Shown here piece after piece: positions 15,454 to 22,076 of a DNA stretch of 22,076 nucleotides. The stretch spans positions 1 to 22,076 of the forward strand of contig CAYVFC010000135.1 in assembly GCA_964450715.1 (NCBI GenBank), given 5' to 3'. The notes beneath the pieces are model-generated. The model saw only the letters and a list, made by a program, of their open reading frames with translations, ran no database searches and was not told the origin of the DNA. How positions within the stretch are numbered: position 1 is the first letter of the stretch; the number at the start of each line of letters is the position of its first letter. The position numbers were made by a program, and so were the translations under genes. The DNA comes from CAYVFC01 sp964450715. Lineage in GTDB: Bacteria > Myxococcota_A > Polyangia > Polyangiales > JAFGIB01.

Positions 15454-16596
15454 TCAGCGGACTTGGCCGGTAGCCAGGGCGCGCCGAATACGCTCGGCAA
15501 AGGGACCGCGCGGGTACTTGCGCAGATAGGGCCAGGCCAGCGCACGCGCCTCTTCCATCCGATCCAGCTTGATGAGCGCGAGAATGATGATGTGGCGACG
15601 CTCCTCGGTGAACATGCTGTTCGGGTAGTTCCGCTCGCCTGATCGGGCGATGGCCAGCGCGCGCTCGGGATCGCTCGCGAGCAAGTTGTTGGCGCTAGCG
15701 AGCATCCGCATCTCCTGCGTGAGCGGATCGATCTGGGGGCCGGCCGGCGCCTGCGGCTCCGGCTCGGGTCGCTGATCGCTTTTCGCGACGGACCGATCGC
15801 TTTCGCGCTCCTGCTCGAGCGCGTCCTCACCGCGCGCCCAGCGGGCGTGTAGATCGTTGCGTACCGGCGCGCTCTGCTGCTCCTCGCCGCCCTCGGTCTT
15901 TCTCGCCTCCATCGCCGGCGCGTAGGTCGCGGGCTCGCTGGTTTCGACGGAGCCCCCCTCTACCGCTGCAACCCGATCGCGCTCGCGCCGTTGCGGGGAC
16001 CGCTCGACGCGCTTGCGCTGCGCGCGGCTCGAACGCTTGGCCTGGGGCGCCGCGCTCAGCGCGCTCGACCGCTCGCTCTGCACATCGATCTGCTGACCGG
16101 CGGGACGCTCGCCCGCACCGAGCGGTTCTGTCTCATCCTCTTCGGCCGCGGCCGGCCGCAGAACCGGAGACGAAGCGGGCGCACCGTGCCTGGCCTGACC
16201 GGAGACGGCGACCCCGGGCGCCTTGGTAATATCCGGTTCCGGCTCTGTCGTACCCAGCACCACGGCCGCCACCACGCCGGCCGTGGCCAACGGCAAGCCC
16301 AGTAACAGGGCGGTCGTCTTCAACGAGATACCCGCCGCTGTCGCGGCCGCTCCCGCGCCGGCCGCGGCCCCGGCACCCGCGGTAGCGGCAGCCGACCCTC
16401 CGGCTCCAGAACCGGCCGATAGCTGCTCCGCCCACGGCGGAGGCGGCGTGCCCGCCGCCACGACGGCCAGATGCCTGGAAAGACCCTGGTTGTAATCGTA
16501 GTCCTCGACCGAGTCGTCCACGCCGGCCTGTAACAGGTCGCGAACGACGGCGGGCTCGGACGGATCGTCCAGCATGCGTTTCGGTTGCTTACTCAC
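15454..16596 (-). CDS. One-TM protein, putative anti-sigma factor partner of the adjacent ECF sigma
   Basis: A 380-residue protein with a cytoplasmic N-terminus of about 90 residues that includes an Ala/Gly-rich linker (about 61-90), one membrane helix at about 94-115 (TTALLLGLPLATAGVVAAVV), and a long periplasmic Arg/Glu/Ala-rich region. The last 100 residues are helical and TPR-like (LLASDPERALAIARSGE). No zinc-binding HxxxCxxC motif is present, so it is not a classical ZAS anti-sigma factor. The role is inferred from coupling: its GTG start overlaps the sigma stop codon as GTGA, and the membrane topology fits a sigma-sequestering sensor. The opening MSKQPKRMLDDPSEPAVVRD resembles proteins found after ECF genes in myxobacteria, from memory. 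A structural role unrelated to sigma control remains possible. Confidence 0.7.
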   Translation of the reverse strand: MSKQPKRMLDDPSEPAVVRDLLQAGVDDSVEDYDYNQGLSRHLAVVAAGTPPPPWAEQLSAGSGAGGSAAATAGAGAAAGAGAAATAAGISLKTTALLLGLPLATAGVVAAVVLGTTEPEPDITKAPGVAVSGQARHGAPASSPVLRPAAAEEDETEPLGAGERPAGQQIDVQSERSSALSAAPQAKRSSRAQRKRVERSPQRRERDRVAAVEGGSVETSEPATYAPAMEARKTEGGEEQQSAPVRNDLHARWARGEDALEQERESDRSVAKSDQRPEPEPQAPAGPQIDPLTQEMRMLASANNLLASDPERALAIARSGERNYPNSMFTEERRHIIILALIKLDRMEEARALAWPYLRKYPRGPFAERIRRALATGQVR

Positions 16597-17159
16597 GTTT
16601 CACACCGTTGCACATCGGGATGCTCTTGGGATCGACCGGAGTCGGAAAGCTGAAGGGCTGCCTCCCGGAACAAGCGCCTGGCCGCGCGTAAACGAGAGTA
16701 CGCGGTATCCACGGGTATTCCCAGTCCGTTAGCGATGGAGACCACCGTTTCGCCGTATACTTCCGCCAGGACGAAAACCGCTCGCTTGTCCTCGTCCAGA
16801 GTCTCGAGCGCCTTGTGCAAGAGCTCTACTTTCTGTTTCTGGTCCAGGGCCGTTTCCGGGTTGTCCTCTATCCGGTAGGGACTCGAAGCCACCGTTTCTT
16901 GATCGGTTCGCACGAAGGAGCGGGTCTTGCGCTTGCGCCGATGGGAAGTGGCCGCCCTGAAAGCGATATTCGCCAGATAGGTCGTCGGCTTTGCCGGACC
17001 TGGCGAGTAACCTCCATTACGGTGAGCGACCAGAAATACCTCTTGCATCAGATCATCCAAATCGTCTCTCGATACGCCCAAGCGAAGTAGAAATCCCGCC
17101 ACAAAAGGTGCGAACTGTTTGAACAGCTCGGCTGAGTCCAAATGCCTGTAATCAGACAA
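16593..17159 (-). CDS. ECF-type RNA polymerase sigma factor
   Basis: A 188-residue sigma-70 family regulator with regions 2 and 4 only. Region 2 spans about 15-80 and includes DDLDDLMQEVFLVAHRN (core-binding region 2.2) and a basic HRRKRK stretch. Region 4 spans about 112-166 with VVSIANGLGIPVDTAYSRLR as its helix-turn-helix. The start is a TTG, with AGGAG 10 bases upstream; a rare start may keep expression low. It is translationally coupled to the one-TM protein that follows and is 123 bp downstream of the beta-barrel-like gene on the same strand. That gap contains AT-rich TTTTATATA on the minus strand, which may be a promoter. The regulon probably includes the neighbouring envelope genes, by inference. 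Confidence 0.93.
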   Translation of the reverse strand: MSDYRHLDSAELFKQFAPFVAGFLLRLGVSRDDLDDLMQEVFLVAHRNGGYSPGPAKPTTYLANIAFRAATSHRRKRKTRSFVRTDQETVASSPYRIEDNPETALDQKQKVELLHKALETLDEDKRAVFVLAEVYGETVVSIANGLGIPVDTAYSRLRAARRLFREAALQLSDSGRSQEHPDVQRCET

Positions 17160-17282
17160 GGTAGTGTTATCTCCTACCCGATGAATTAATGCATCTCAGA
17201 GAAGATCTGTCATCCGGGTCTCGACTTTGGGTATATAAAAGTCCAGGAACCGCTCGATTCGGGAAAATACATAAAATGGGTA

Positions 17283-18335
17283 TTATCGGGCACGGACAAC
17301 CCATCCGATCGAGGCGCCCATGCCAAAGATCACGGGCACGCTCTCGGCTTCCACCGCGCCGGCGGCGTTGACCACCCGGTATCTCCGCGCCCAAACGGGA
17401 AGGGGGAAGTCGATCTCGATGCTCGGCCCCATGCTCAATCCGAACAGCTCCAACCAGGTATAGGCCAGATCGCCGCTCAGAAAACCGGCGGCCCAGCTCT
17501 CGTCCTGAGCGTTTCCCACGAACCGGTCGTCGCCACTGACCGGCCCGCTCACGTTCTTTCCCTGCGTCTTCAACAGACCGTAAGCCGCCCCCAGACAGGC
17601 GCGCGCACGCAGATTCTCGACCGGGTCAGCCCCGTAGCAGAGATCGCCCCTGATCGCCCACAGGTTGACGTCGTACCTCCAGTCCTCTCCCGCTTTTAGC
17701 AACTGCCCGTAAGCGGCGCTGGTCATGATTCCCAGCCGCGTGTCGAGCCACCGGAGCCAACCCAGCTCGAAGCGTCCCGAGGGACCGACCGGAGCTATGG
17801 CGGTAAAAGCGGGGTTCACGATCCCGGTGGTGAAGCTCCACTGGAACGTGGCAGCGACGCGCTTGAGCCCGGCGGAGGGTGAGGGCGGCTCGCGAAGCGG
17901 GGCGTCGAAGCGTACGGCCTTGATGGCCAGGGCGATGGAAAGGGCCAGCGCGGAGTGTAGCTCGACGCAGGATTCCGGCACCGACTCGAAGTTGCGCTCG
18001 GTGGGATAGCCGTCACCCTTGTCCACGATGAAGACCGCTTTATTGCTCGATCGCCTGTTGCCCAGAACACGGACGCGGATTCGCCGATCGATCTCATCGG
18101 AGTCCAGCCACTGGCGAACGTGCTCGGTCAACCTCAGTCCGTCCAGGCAGGTGGCACCGGGATCCAGGGTGATCGCGTCGCCGAGCTTCATCGATTCGCT
18201 CTGCTCGGCCGCGGCCTTGCCCGCGGCTAGCCAGGGGAGCAGGACGATAAGAGCGGCAACGGTCGAGGAGATGCGCAGCCGACGGGAAGCCGCTGCCTCG
18301 CGGATGCCCCCGGATACTGGTGTTCGCCGGCTCAT
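17283..18335 (-). CDS. Exported protein with probable outer-membrane beta-barrel
   Basis: A 350-residue secreted protein. The N-terminus is basic, then hydrophobic (STVAALIVLLPWLAAG), with likely signal peptidase I cleavage after AGKAAA near residue 43. Residues about 50-145 form a small mixed domain with two Cys (ATCLDG and ESCVEL) that may pair. From about 150 onward, alternating polar and apolar strands rich in Gly, Trp and Tyr suggest a beta-barrel, ending in an amphipathic strand (FGMGASIGWVVRAR) that lacks the usual terminal aromatic residue. No named family is recognised. It lies upstream of the ECF sigma gene and may supply the envelope signal. The ATG at 18335 has no visible Shine-Dalgarno. 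It diverges from the lipoprotein gene at 18409. Confidence 0.72.
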   Translation of the reverse strand: MSRRTPVSGGIREAAASRRLRISSTVAALIVLLPWLAAGKAAAEQSESMKLGDAITLDPGATCLDGLRLTEHVRQWLDSDEIDRRIRVRVLGNRRSSNKAVFIVDKGDGYPTERNFESVPESCVELHSALALSIALAIKAVRFDAPLREPPSPSAGLKRVAATFQWSFTTGIVNPAFTAIAPVGPSGRFELGWLRWLDTRLGIMTSAAYGQLLKAGEDWRYDVNLWAIRGDLCYGADPVENLRARACLGAAYGLLKTQGKNVSGPVSGDDRFVGNAQDESWAAGFLSGDLAYTWLELFGLSMGPSIEIDFPLPVWARRYRVVNAAGAVEAESVPVIFGMGASIGWVVRAR

Positions 18336-18373
18336 CGAGTAGTGAAGAGGTTACCGTAAAAGCCCGGTTTGCA

Positions 18374-18402
18374 TTGCCAAAACGTCAAGCGGAACGCATA
18401 AA
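18374..18402 (+). promoter_or_regulatory. Candidate promoter for the vWA-like lipoprotein gene
   Basis: TTGCCA (18374-18379) and CATAAA (18397-18402) are 17 bp apart. The ATG follows at 18409, so transcription would begin at or next to the start codon. No Shine-Dalgarno lies just before the ATG apart from a distant GGAA. Either the message is leaderless or another promoter lies inside the divergent gene. Confidence 0.35.
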
Positions 18403-18408
18403 TTTCCC

Positions 18409-19608
18409 ATGGGGAAGCTCGCCCGTTCGGTCATACTCGCTCTTCTAGCGCTAGCCGGTGTCGCGGCGTGCGGCGAGGTGGCGCACGACGTCGGTACGCT
18501 GGCCAGAGCGAGGCCTCCCGCGGGCGGGACGGGCGGAAGCGGCGGTACCGAACCGAGCCCGGACGCGGACGCAGAAACCGCAGGCGAACCGGATGCGGCC
18601 GTGCCCGATGCGACCGCGGACGCGGCGCAGACGGACAGCGGCGGGCAGGGAGAAGACCCCTATAGTCCGGCCTGCCAGGGTCGGTTGGTGCCGGCAGAGC
18701 CTATACGTCTCGAAATCTACATCATGATGGAAGGTAGCCTGACCCTCGAGATACCAGTGGTGAAGCGCAGCGCCAAGCCGGGAGTGGTCGCGTTCCTGCA
18801 AGACCCGGATTCGAACGGAACGGCGGTGGGCATTCGCTACTTCGGCACGGGCTGCGAGGCGTCCGAGTACGCCGTACCCGATGTGCCCGTGGCCGAGCTT
18901 CCCGGCAATACCGCGGCCCTCGAAAGCTTCACTCCCTCCGATCTTCTCACCCCCCTGCCCATGGTCCCGGCGCTTCGCGGGGCGATACAGCACGCCCGCG
19001 AGCGGTACGACCGCAGTGATCTCAAAAGCACCAAGCAGGTGGTCTTTCTCCTCATCTCCGAGCTCTTTCCCGGCGGCTGCGGCTTCACCCCCGAAGATCT
19101 GGACGATACGGCTCAGGAGGGCTTTCTGGGCTCGCCTCCTATAGAGACCTATATTTTTGGGGTAGGCGCCTTGACCCTGCTGGATCCGTCGATTCTCGGC
19201 AACTTCCTGGCGCAGCTGCGAGGACTCGCCCTACAGGGCGGAACCGGTCAGCCCTACCTGGCCGACCTGACCGCGTCGGACGAGGAGATGGCAACCAGAT
19301 TGGCCGAAGCGCGCGAAGCGGCGATGCCCTCGCCCTGCGAATTCGCCTGTCCCGAATGGCTCGACGGCGACCTTCCGGGAGATCCGGAGCTGGTGACCCT
19401 CACCTATACCCGTTCGGTCGGAGACAGGGTTCGGGTACCCAGGCTCTCGGACCCGTCGGAGTGCGATCCGTTGGTGAACGGGTGGTACTACGACGACCCT
19501 ATCCAGCCCTCCCGTGCTATCGCCTGTGGCAGGATCTGCGAAATCATCGAATCCAACCCGCCTCCGGAGATCGATTTCGTTTTGGGCTGCGCACCGCCGG
19601 CGCTTTGA
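18409..19608 (+). CDS. Lipoprotein with degenerate von Willebrand A-like domain
   Basis: A 399-residue lipoprotein. The signal peptide ends in lipobox VAAC with Cys21 as the lipid-modified residue. A low-complexity linker (about 33-80) rich in Gly, Asp, Ala and Pro tethers the domain, as in many myxobacterial surface lipoproteins. The rest resembles vWA-type lipoproteins in which strand 1 would carry DxSxS; here it reads IYIMMEGSLTL, so the metal-binding Asp is absent. The predicted STKQVVFLLISELFPGGCGF strand fits the central sheet, and an even number of Cys suggests disulfides. Ligand and partner are unknown. A possible promoter at 18374-18402 implies a very short leader. Two small disulfide-repeat lipoproteins follow on the same strand after a 294-bp gap. 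Confidence 0.75.
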   Translation: MGKLARSVILALLALAGVAACGEVAHDVGTLARARPPAGGTGGSGGTEPSPDADAETAGEPDAAVPDATADAAQTDSGGQGEDPYSPACQGRLVPAEPIRLEIYIMMEGSLTLEIPVVKRSAKPGVVAFLQDPDSNGTAVGIRYFGTGCEASEYAVPDVPVAELPGNTAALESFTPSDLLTPLPMVPALRGAIQHARERYDRSDLKSTKQVVFLLISELFPGGCGFTPEDLDDTAQEGFLGSPPIETYIFGVGALTLLDPSILGNFLAQLRGLALQGGTGQPYLADLTASDEEMATRLAEAREAAMPSPCEFACPEWLDGDLPGDPELVTLTYTRSVGDRVRVPRLSDPSECDPLVNGWYYDDPIQPSRAIACGRICEIIESNPPPEIDFVLGCAPPAL

Positions 19609-19652
19609 TCCGTGGCGGATCTATCCCGATACCTCGGTAATTCTCCGCAATC

Positions 19653-19745
19653 TTTGGGTCTTACCCAAATCCCACCCCTGACTACATTTGGCCAAAGGTT
19701 GGGATATGTCCCCAAAAGAGGACTCAAAAAAAGACAACCGTCTTT
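19653..19745. repeat. Cluster of four inverted repeats between lipoprotein genes
   Basis: In a 294-bp gap, TTTGGGT-CTT-ACCCAAA (19653-19669) is followed by the palindrome TTTGGCCAAA (about 19686-19695) and TTGGG-N7-CCCAA (19699-19715). All three share the TTGG/CCAA core. A fourth, AAAGAC-AACC-GTCTTT (19730-19745), is flanked by an A-run and would be a weak intrinsic terminator on the minus strand. The first hairpin may end the vWA-like transcript; the repeated TTGGG/CCCAA core also fits a protein-binding site. The rest of the gap is AT-richer and presumably holds the promoter of the gene at 19903, though none stands out. Confidence 0.45.
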
Positions 19746-19902
19746 CACAGACAGCTCGTTCCGCTGCATTAATAGATAGGGAAAGGCAGAACTGCGTTTG
19801 ATCTAGTGCGAAAAACCGCGTATTACAGTGGAGTACGATTTTTTCTCGCCTGAGCTGGAAGGTCTTACGATGCTCGGACAAAGGCAGCAAGGGAGCTCAC
19901 AG

Positions 19903-20244
19903 ATGAACAGTTCGCGTTACTTCTTCGTTACGGCCTGCGCGGTGGTTTTTGTATCGTTGTTGCTTCATAGCTGCGCTTCGGGCGATGGTCAGTCTGACGA
20001 TTTGGACGGAGGCATCGATAGCCCGTGGAGTTACTCCGGCGGCGGCATGGGCGGCGGGGGTGCGGCCTGCGGAAACGGGATCATCGATGTAGGCGAGCAG
20101 TGCGACGGCGCGAATGTGGGAAGCGAGACCTGCGCGAGCCTGGGACACGGCGGCGGTTCGCTAACATGTGATCCGGTCCTGTGCACGTTCGACGTCACCA
20201 TGTGCACGAACGAGCAGGGTGGCAACGGTGGATACGGCGGATAA
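19903..20244 (+). CDS. Small six-Cys lipoprotein with myxobacterial disulfide repeat, copy 1
   Basis: A 113-residue lipoprotein. The signal peptide ends in LLLHSC, with Cys24 as the likely lipidated residue. A short Gly/Ser/Asp linker leads to one disulfide repeat beginning CGNGIIDVGEQCDG and continuing with TCASLGHGGG and four more Cys-bearing positions; six Cys in total would make three disulfides. CGNG...EQCDG is the signature of the TIGR02232/DUF4215-type repeat abundant in myxobacteria, usually in large secreted proteins rather than alone. It ends in GGNGGYGG. The ATG at 19903 is chosen for its signal peptide and the AAGGGAG upstream; an in-frame start at 19828 would add 25 residues ahead of the signal. 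It lies 31 bp before a paralogue and is probably co-transcribed. Function unknown. Confidence 0.78.
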   Translation: MNSSRYFFVTACAVVFVSLLLHSCASGDGQSDDLDGGIDSPWSYSGGGMGGGGAACGNGIIDVGEQCDGANVGSETCASLGHGGGSLTCDPVLCTFDVTMCTNEQGGNGGYGG

Positions 20245-20275
20245 ATAGAGGGTTCAGAACGGTCGAGGAGAAGGT

Positions 20276-20638
20276 ATGAAGGGAGCGACGAAGAAGGGTT
20301 CTGGTGGCCGAACCGGCGGTGTTCTCACCTGGCTATCATCGGTGCTGATCTGCCTCTTCCTGTGCTCGTGCGCTCAGGGCGGAGGGATCGGAGACGTGCT
20401 CGAGGAGGGCGGAACTGGCGGCGATACCGCGGGTACCTCCGGTAACACCGGAGAATCGACGGCGATTTGCGGCGACGGCCAGATCAACGGGCTAGAGCAG
20501 TGCGACGGCATGAACCTGAACATGGCGACTTGCGGCTCCCTCGGCGAGGGAACCGGTACACTCAACTGTAGCCCGACCTGCACCTACGACCTGGGCATGT
20601 GCTCCGGCGCCGGCACGGGCGGCGCATACGGCGGCTAG
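20276..20638 (+). CDS. Small six-Cys lipoprotein with myxobacterial disulfide repeat, copy 2
   Basis: A 120-residue lipoprotein, paralogous to the preceding gene. The basic N-terminus and hydrophobic core end in LFLCSC, with Cys32 as the likely lipidated residue. After a Gly/Thr/Ser linker comes one disulfide repeat starting CGDGQINGLEQCDG. Shared positions with copy 1 include EQCDG, TC-x-SLG, the CT-x-D pair and a final MC, so the six Cys are in register. It ends in GGAYGG, matching the Tyr-Gly-Gly end of copy 1. The ATG at 20276 follows GAGGAGAAGG at near-ideal spacing. The two genes form a tandem pair 31 bp apart. The linkers have diverged far more than the Cys module. Function unknown. 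Confidence 0.8.
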   Translation: MKGATKKGSGGRTGGVLTWLSSVLICLFLCSCAQGGGIGDVLEEGGTGGDTAGTSGNTGESTAICGDGQINGLEQCDGMNLNMATCGSLGEGTGTLNCSPTCTYDLGMCSGAGTGGAYGG

Positions 20639-20710
20639 CGATTCCTTACCGGATTTCTCCGCGACTAGAGCCCATCTCAAAAACGCGGACCGAGTCATCT
20701 CTACCGCTAT

Positions 20711-20776
20711 GTCATTTCGAGCGAAGCGAGAAATCTCTTTCTATTGATGGAGATCTCTCACTTCGTTCGAGATGAC
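20711..20776. repeat. REP-like long palindrome between convergent genes
   Basis: Two 27-base arms, 20711-20737 (starting GTCATTTCGAGCGAAGCGAG) and 20750-20776 (ending TTCGTTCGAGATGAC), match at 23 of 27 positions as an inverted repeat around a 12-base loop. The mismatches are transitions, typical of a hairpin kept by selection or recently made. It ends 9 bp short of the stop codon of the leftward Cys-repeat gene and follows the rightward lipoprotein pair, so it could act as a shared terminator. From memory, GTCATTTCGAGCGAAGCGAG is a widespread intergenic palindrome in environmental bacteria. A related half element is at 63-94. Confidence 0.75.
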
Positions 20777-20785
20777 AAGTTGGGA

Positions 20786-22076
20786 TCACTCGCAGCTGGC
20801 ATTGAGGCAAGCCTGGAACTCCGTGCTGCAGTACTGGCTATGGCAGGCCCAGTTGTTCAGCACTCCGCATTCGTCGATGTGTTCCCACATGCAGTAGAAG
20901 GCTTGGTCCACGAAGTACTGTACGTCAGCGCAACCGCGTGAGGTGCAGTTGCCCATACATGTTACGGAGTACGGATCGCTGCCACACCCGGCCAAGCAGA
21001 CCACGATGTCCATGCAGGTGACGATGTCGCACTCACCGCAATCGGTCGGGCAGTTGGTGCAGGTTTCGTAAGGCTCCTCGCACCTGCCGTTTCCGCACAC
21101 CGAGCAGACCCCGCAGTCGGCCGCGCAGGAGGCGCAGGTCTCGTTACCCAGGCAGCGTCCGTCTCCGCACTCCGGGCAGGTGCCGCAATCCTCCGGGCAG
21201 CTGTAGCAGCTCTCCACGTCGCGATCGCAGAAAGAGTCGCCGCACCACGGGCAGACCCCGCAGTCCGGCGAGCAGGAGAGGCAGTCCTCGGGCGGGTTGC
21301 AGAACCCGTCGCCGCACGGATCGCATACACCGCAATCCTGCGGACAGGACTGGCAGTCCTCGTTGGAGCCGCAAAAACCGTCCGGGCAGGTCGGGCAGAG
21401 ACCGCAATCCTGCGGACAGCTCCGGCAGCTCTCATTGGAGCCGCAAAAACCGTCCGGGCAGCTGGGACACGATCCGCAGTCCGCGGGACAGCTGGCGCAG
21501 GTCTCCGTATCGTCACACCAGCCGTTGCCGCAGGTCGGGCAGGCGCCGCAGTCCCAGGGGCAACTGGCGCAGGTCTCAAAGCCGGTTTCGCACACGCCGT
21601 CGCCGCACCCCGGGCATTGACCGCAATCGGCCGAACATGACCAGCACGACTCACCGTCTCCGCACAGACCGTCGCCGCACCACTGGCAAACCCCGCAGTC
21701 CAGCGGGCACGACGAGCAGCTCTCGTTGGGCTGGCAGACGCCGTTCCCGCAGCCCGAACACTGACCGCAATCAGCTGGACACGACTCGCAGCTCTCGTTG
21801 TACGCGCACCGCCCGTCCCCGCAGCCGCTACACCGCCCGCAATCCCAGGGGCAGGAGTAACAGCTTTCCGCGAAGGGATCGCAGTACCCGTCCCCGCAAA
21901 CCGAGCACGAGCCGCAATCCTGCGAGCACGAGCGGCAATCCTCAAAGGGGCTGCACCAGCCGTCACCGCAGATGTCGCAGGGACCGCAGTCGATCGGGCA
22001 GCTGATGCAGCTCTCGCCGTAGCCGCACCAGCCGTCGCCGCAGCCGTAACAGGGGCCGCAGTCATACGGGCAGCTG
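20786..22076 (-). CDS. Cys-rich repeat protein, C-terminal part; N-terminus beyond the window
   Basis: An open frame runs from the window end to a TGA at 20786-20788, giving 429 codons plus one base; the true start lies outside. At least 14 complete units of 24-25 residues (about 21023-22066) follow a partial one. Each has six Cys in the plan CGDGxC, then ExCxSC, then PxDCGxC, so the repeat region alone holds more than 80 Cys. The last 78 residues are a different 12-Cys domain starting CMDIVVCLAGC and ending NASCE, with no sorting signal or membrane anchor. Regular spacing and the Cys load point to an exported, disulfide-rigid rod; the signal peptide is not visible. Units 9 and 10 are almost identical at the DNA level, with a 72-bp period. 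The GTG at 21595 is internal, not the start. Ligand unknown. Confidence 0.85.
   Translation of the reverse strand, partial: SCPYDCGPCYGCGDGWCGYGESCISCPIDCGPCDICGDGWCSPFEDCRSCSQDCGSCSVCGDGYCDPFAESCYSCPWDCGRCSGCGDGRCAYNESCESCPADCGQCSGCGNGVCQPNESCSSCPLDCGVCQWCGDGLCGDGESCWSCSADCGQCPGCGDGVCETGFETCASCPWDCGACPTCGNGWCDDTETCASCPADCGSCPSCPDGFCGSNESCRSCPQDCGLCPTCPDGFCGSNEDCQSCPQDCGVCDPCGDGFCNPPEDCLSCSPDCGVCPWCGDSFCDRDVESCYSCPEDCGTCPECGDGRCLGNETCASCAADCGVCSVCGNGRCEEPYETCTNCPTDCGECDIVTCMDIVVCLAGCGSDPYSVTCMGNCTSRGCADVQYFVDQAFYCMWEHIDECGVLNNWACHSQYCSTEFQACLNASCE

Noticed and set aside
20711..20776. Paired 27-base arms considered as CRISPR repeats
   Set aside because: They are inverted, not direct, only two are present, and no cas gene is nearby.
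20962..22065. Alternative minus-strand frame rich in Ala/Arg/Thr over the Cys-repeat gene
   Set aside because: It is the shifted frame of a coding repeat; the six-Cys frame is periodic with conserved spacing and continues to a natural stop.
21023..22076. Regular 72-75 bp repetition that could be taken for a CRISPR array or VNTR
   Set aside because: All units are in frame, diverge at synonymous and variable residues while Cys codons stay fixed, and have no spacer/repeat alternation.

Overview
The window is GC-rich, dense with genes on both strands, and reads as a free-living Gram-negative bacterium with a complex envelope. Several traits point to Myxococcota or a related deltaproteobacterial-type lineage, probably uncultured: a 1,409-residue eukaryotic-type Ser/Thr kinase fused to an AAA ATPase and a GAF-like tail, small lipoproteins carrying the myxobacterial disulfide repeat, an ECF sigma factor with an overlapping one-TM partner, a response regulator with a delta-type PilZ domain, and intergenic palindromic repeats. 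This taxonomic call is inference; no rRNA or marker gene is present.

Layout. 1-219: no gene, two hairpin repeats. 220-4449 (-): the multidomain kinase. 4814-8098: two large membrane glycosyltransferases of the GT-C type, convergent on a shared hairpin. 8268-12451: a redox/acyl locus made of two different QueG-like iron-sulfur proteins, a ketoacyl-ACP synthase III and a TetR regulator. It has two AT-rich divergent control regions; the second (11322-11372) carries two face-to-face promoters covered by a 17-bp direct repeat, which looks like the TetR operator. 12448-14059: an NAD-dependent epimerase-like SDR and a metallo-beta-lactamase-fold hydrolase, divergent with only 19 bp between their start codons. 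14335-15369: a response regulator with the order LuxR-HTH, receiver, PilZ.

15454-18335 (-): an envelope regulatory set comprising a beta-barrel-like secreted protein, an ECF sigma factor, and a one-TM putative anti-sigma protein whose GTG start overlaps the sigma stop codon. 18409-20638 (+): three lipoproteins. One is vWA-like with no visible metal site, and two are tandem paralogues with six conserved Cys and a Tyr-Gly-Gly end. 20786-22076 (-, running off the window): a very Cys-rich secreted-type protein with at least 14 complete six-Cys units of 24-25 residues and a separate 12-Cys C-terminal domain.

The most interesting items are the TetR/Fe-S/ketosynthase locus with its promoter-covering direct repeat, the Cys-repeat protein beside the two small disulfide-repeat lipoproteins, and the HTH-REC-PilZ regulator with altered c-di-GMP contact residues. 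No RNA gene, CRISPR array, transposase or integrase was seen. Functions are inferred from motifs read by eye; no database search was run.
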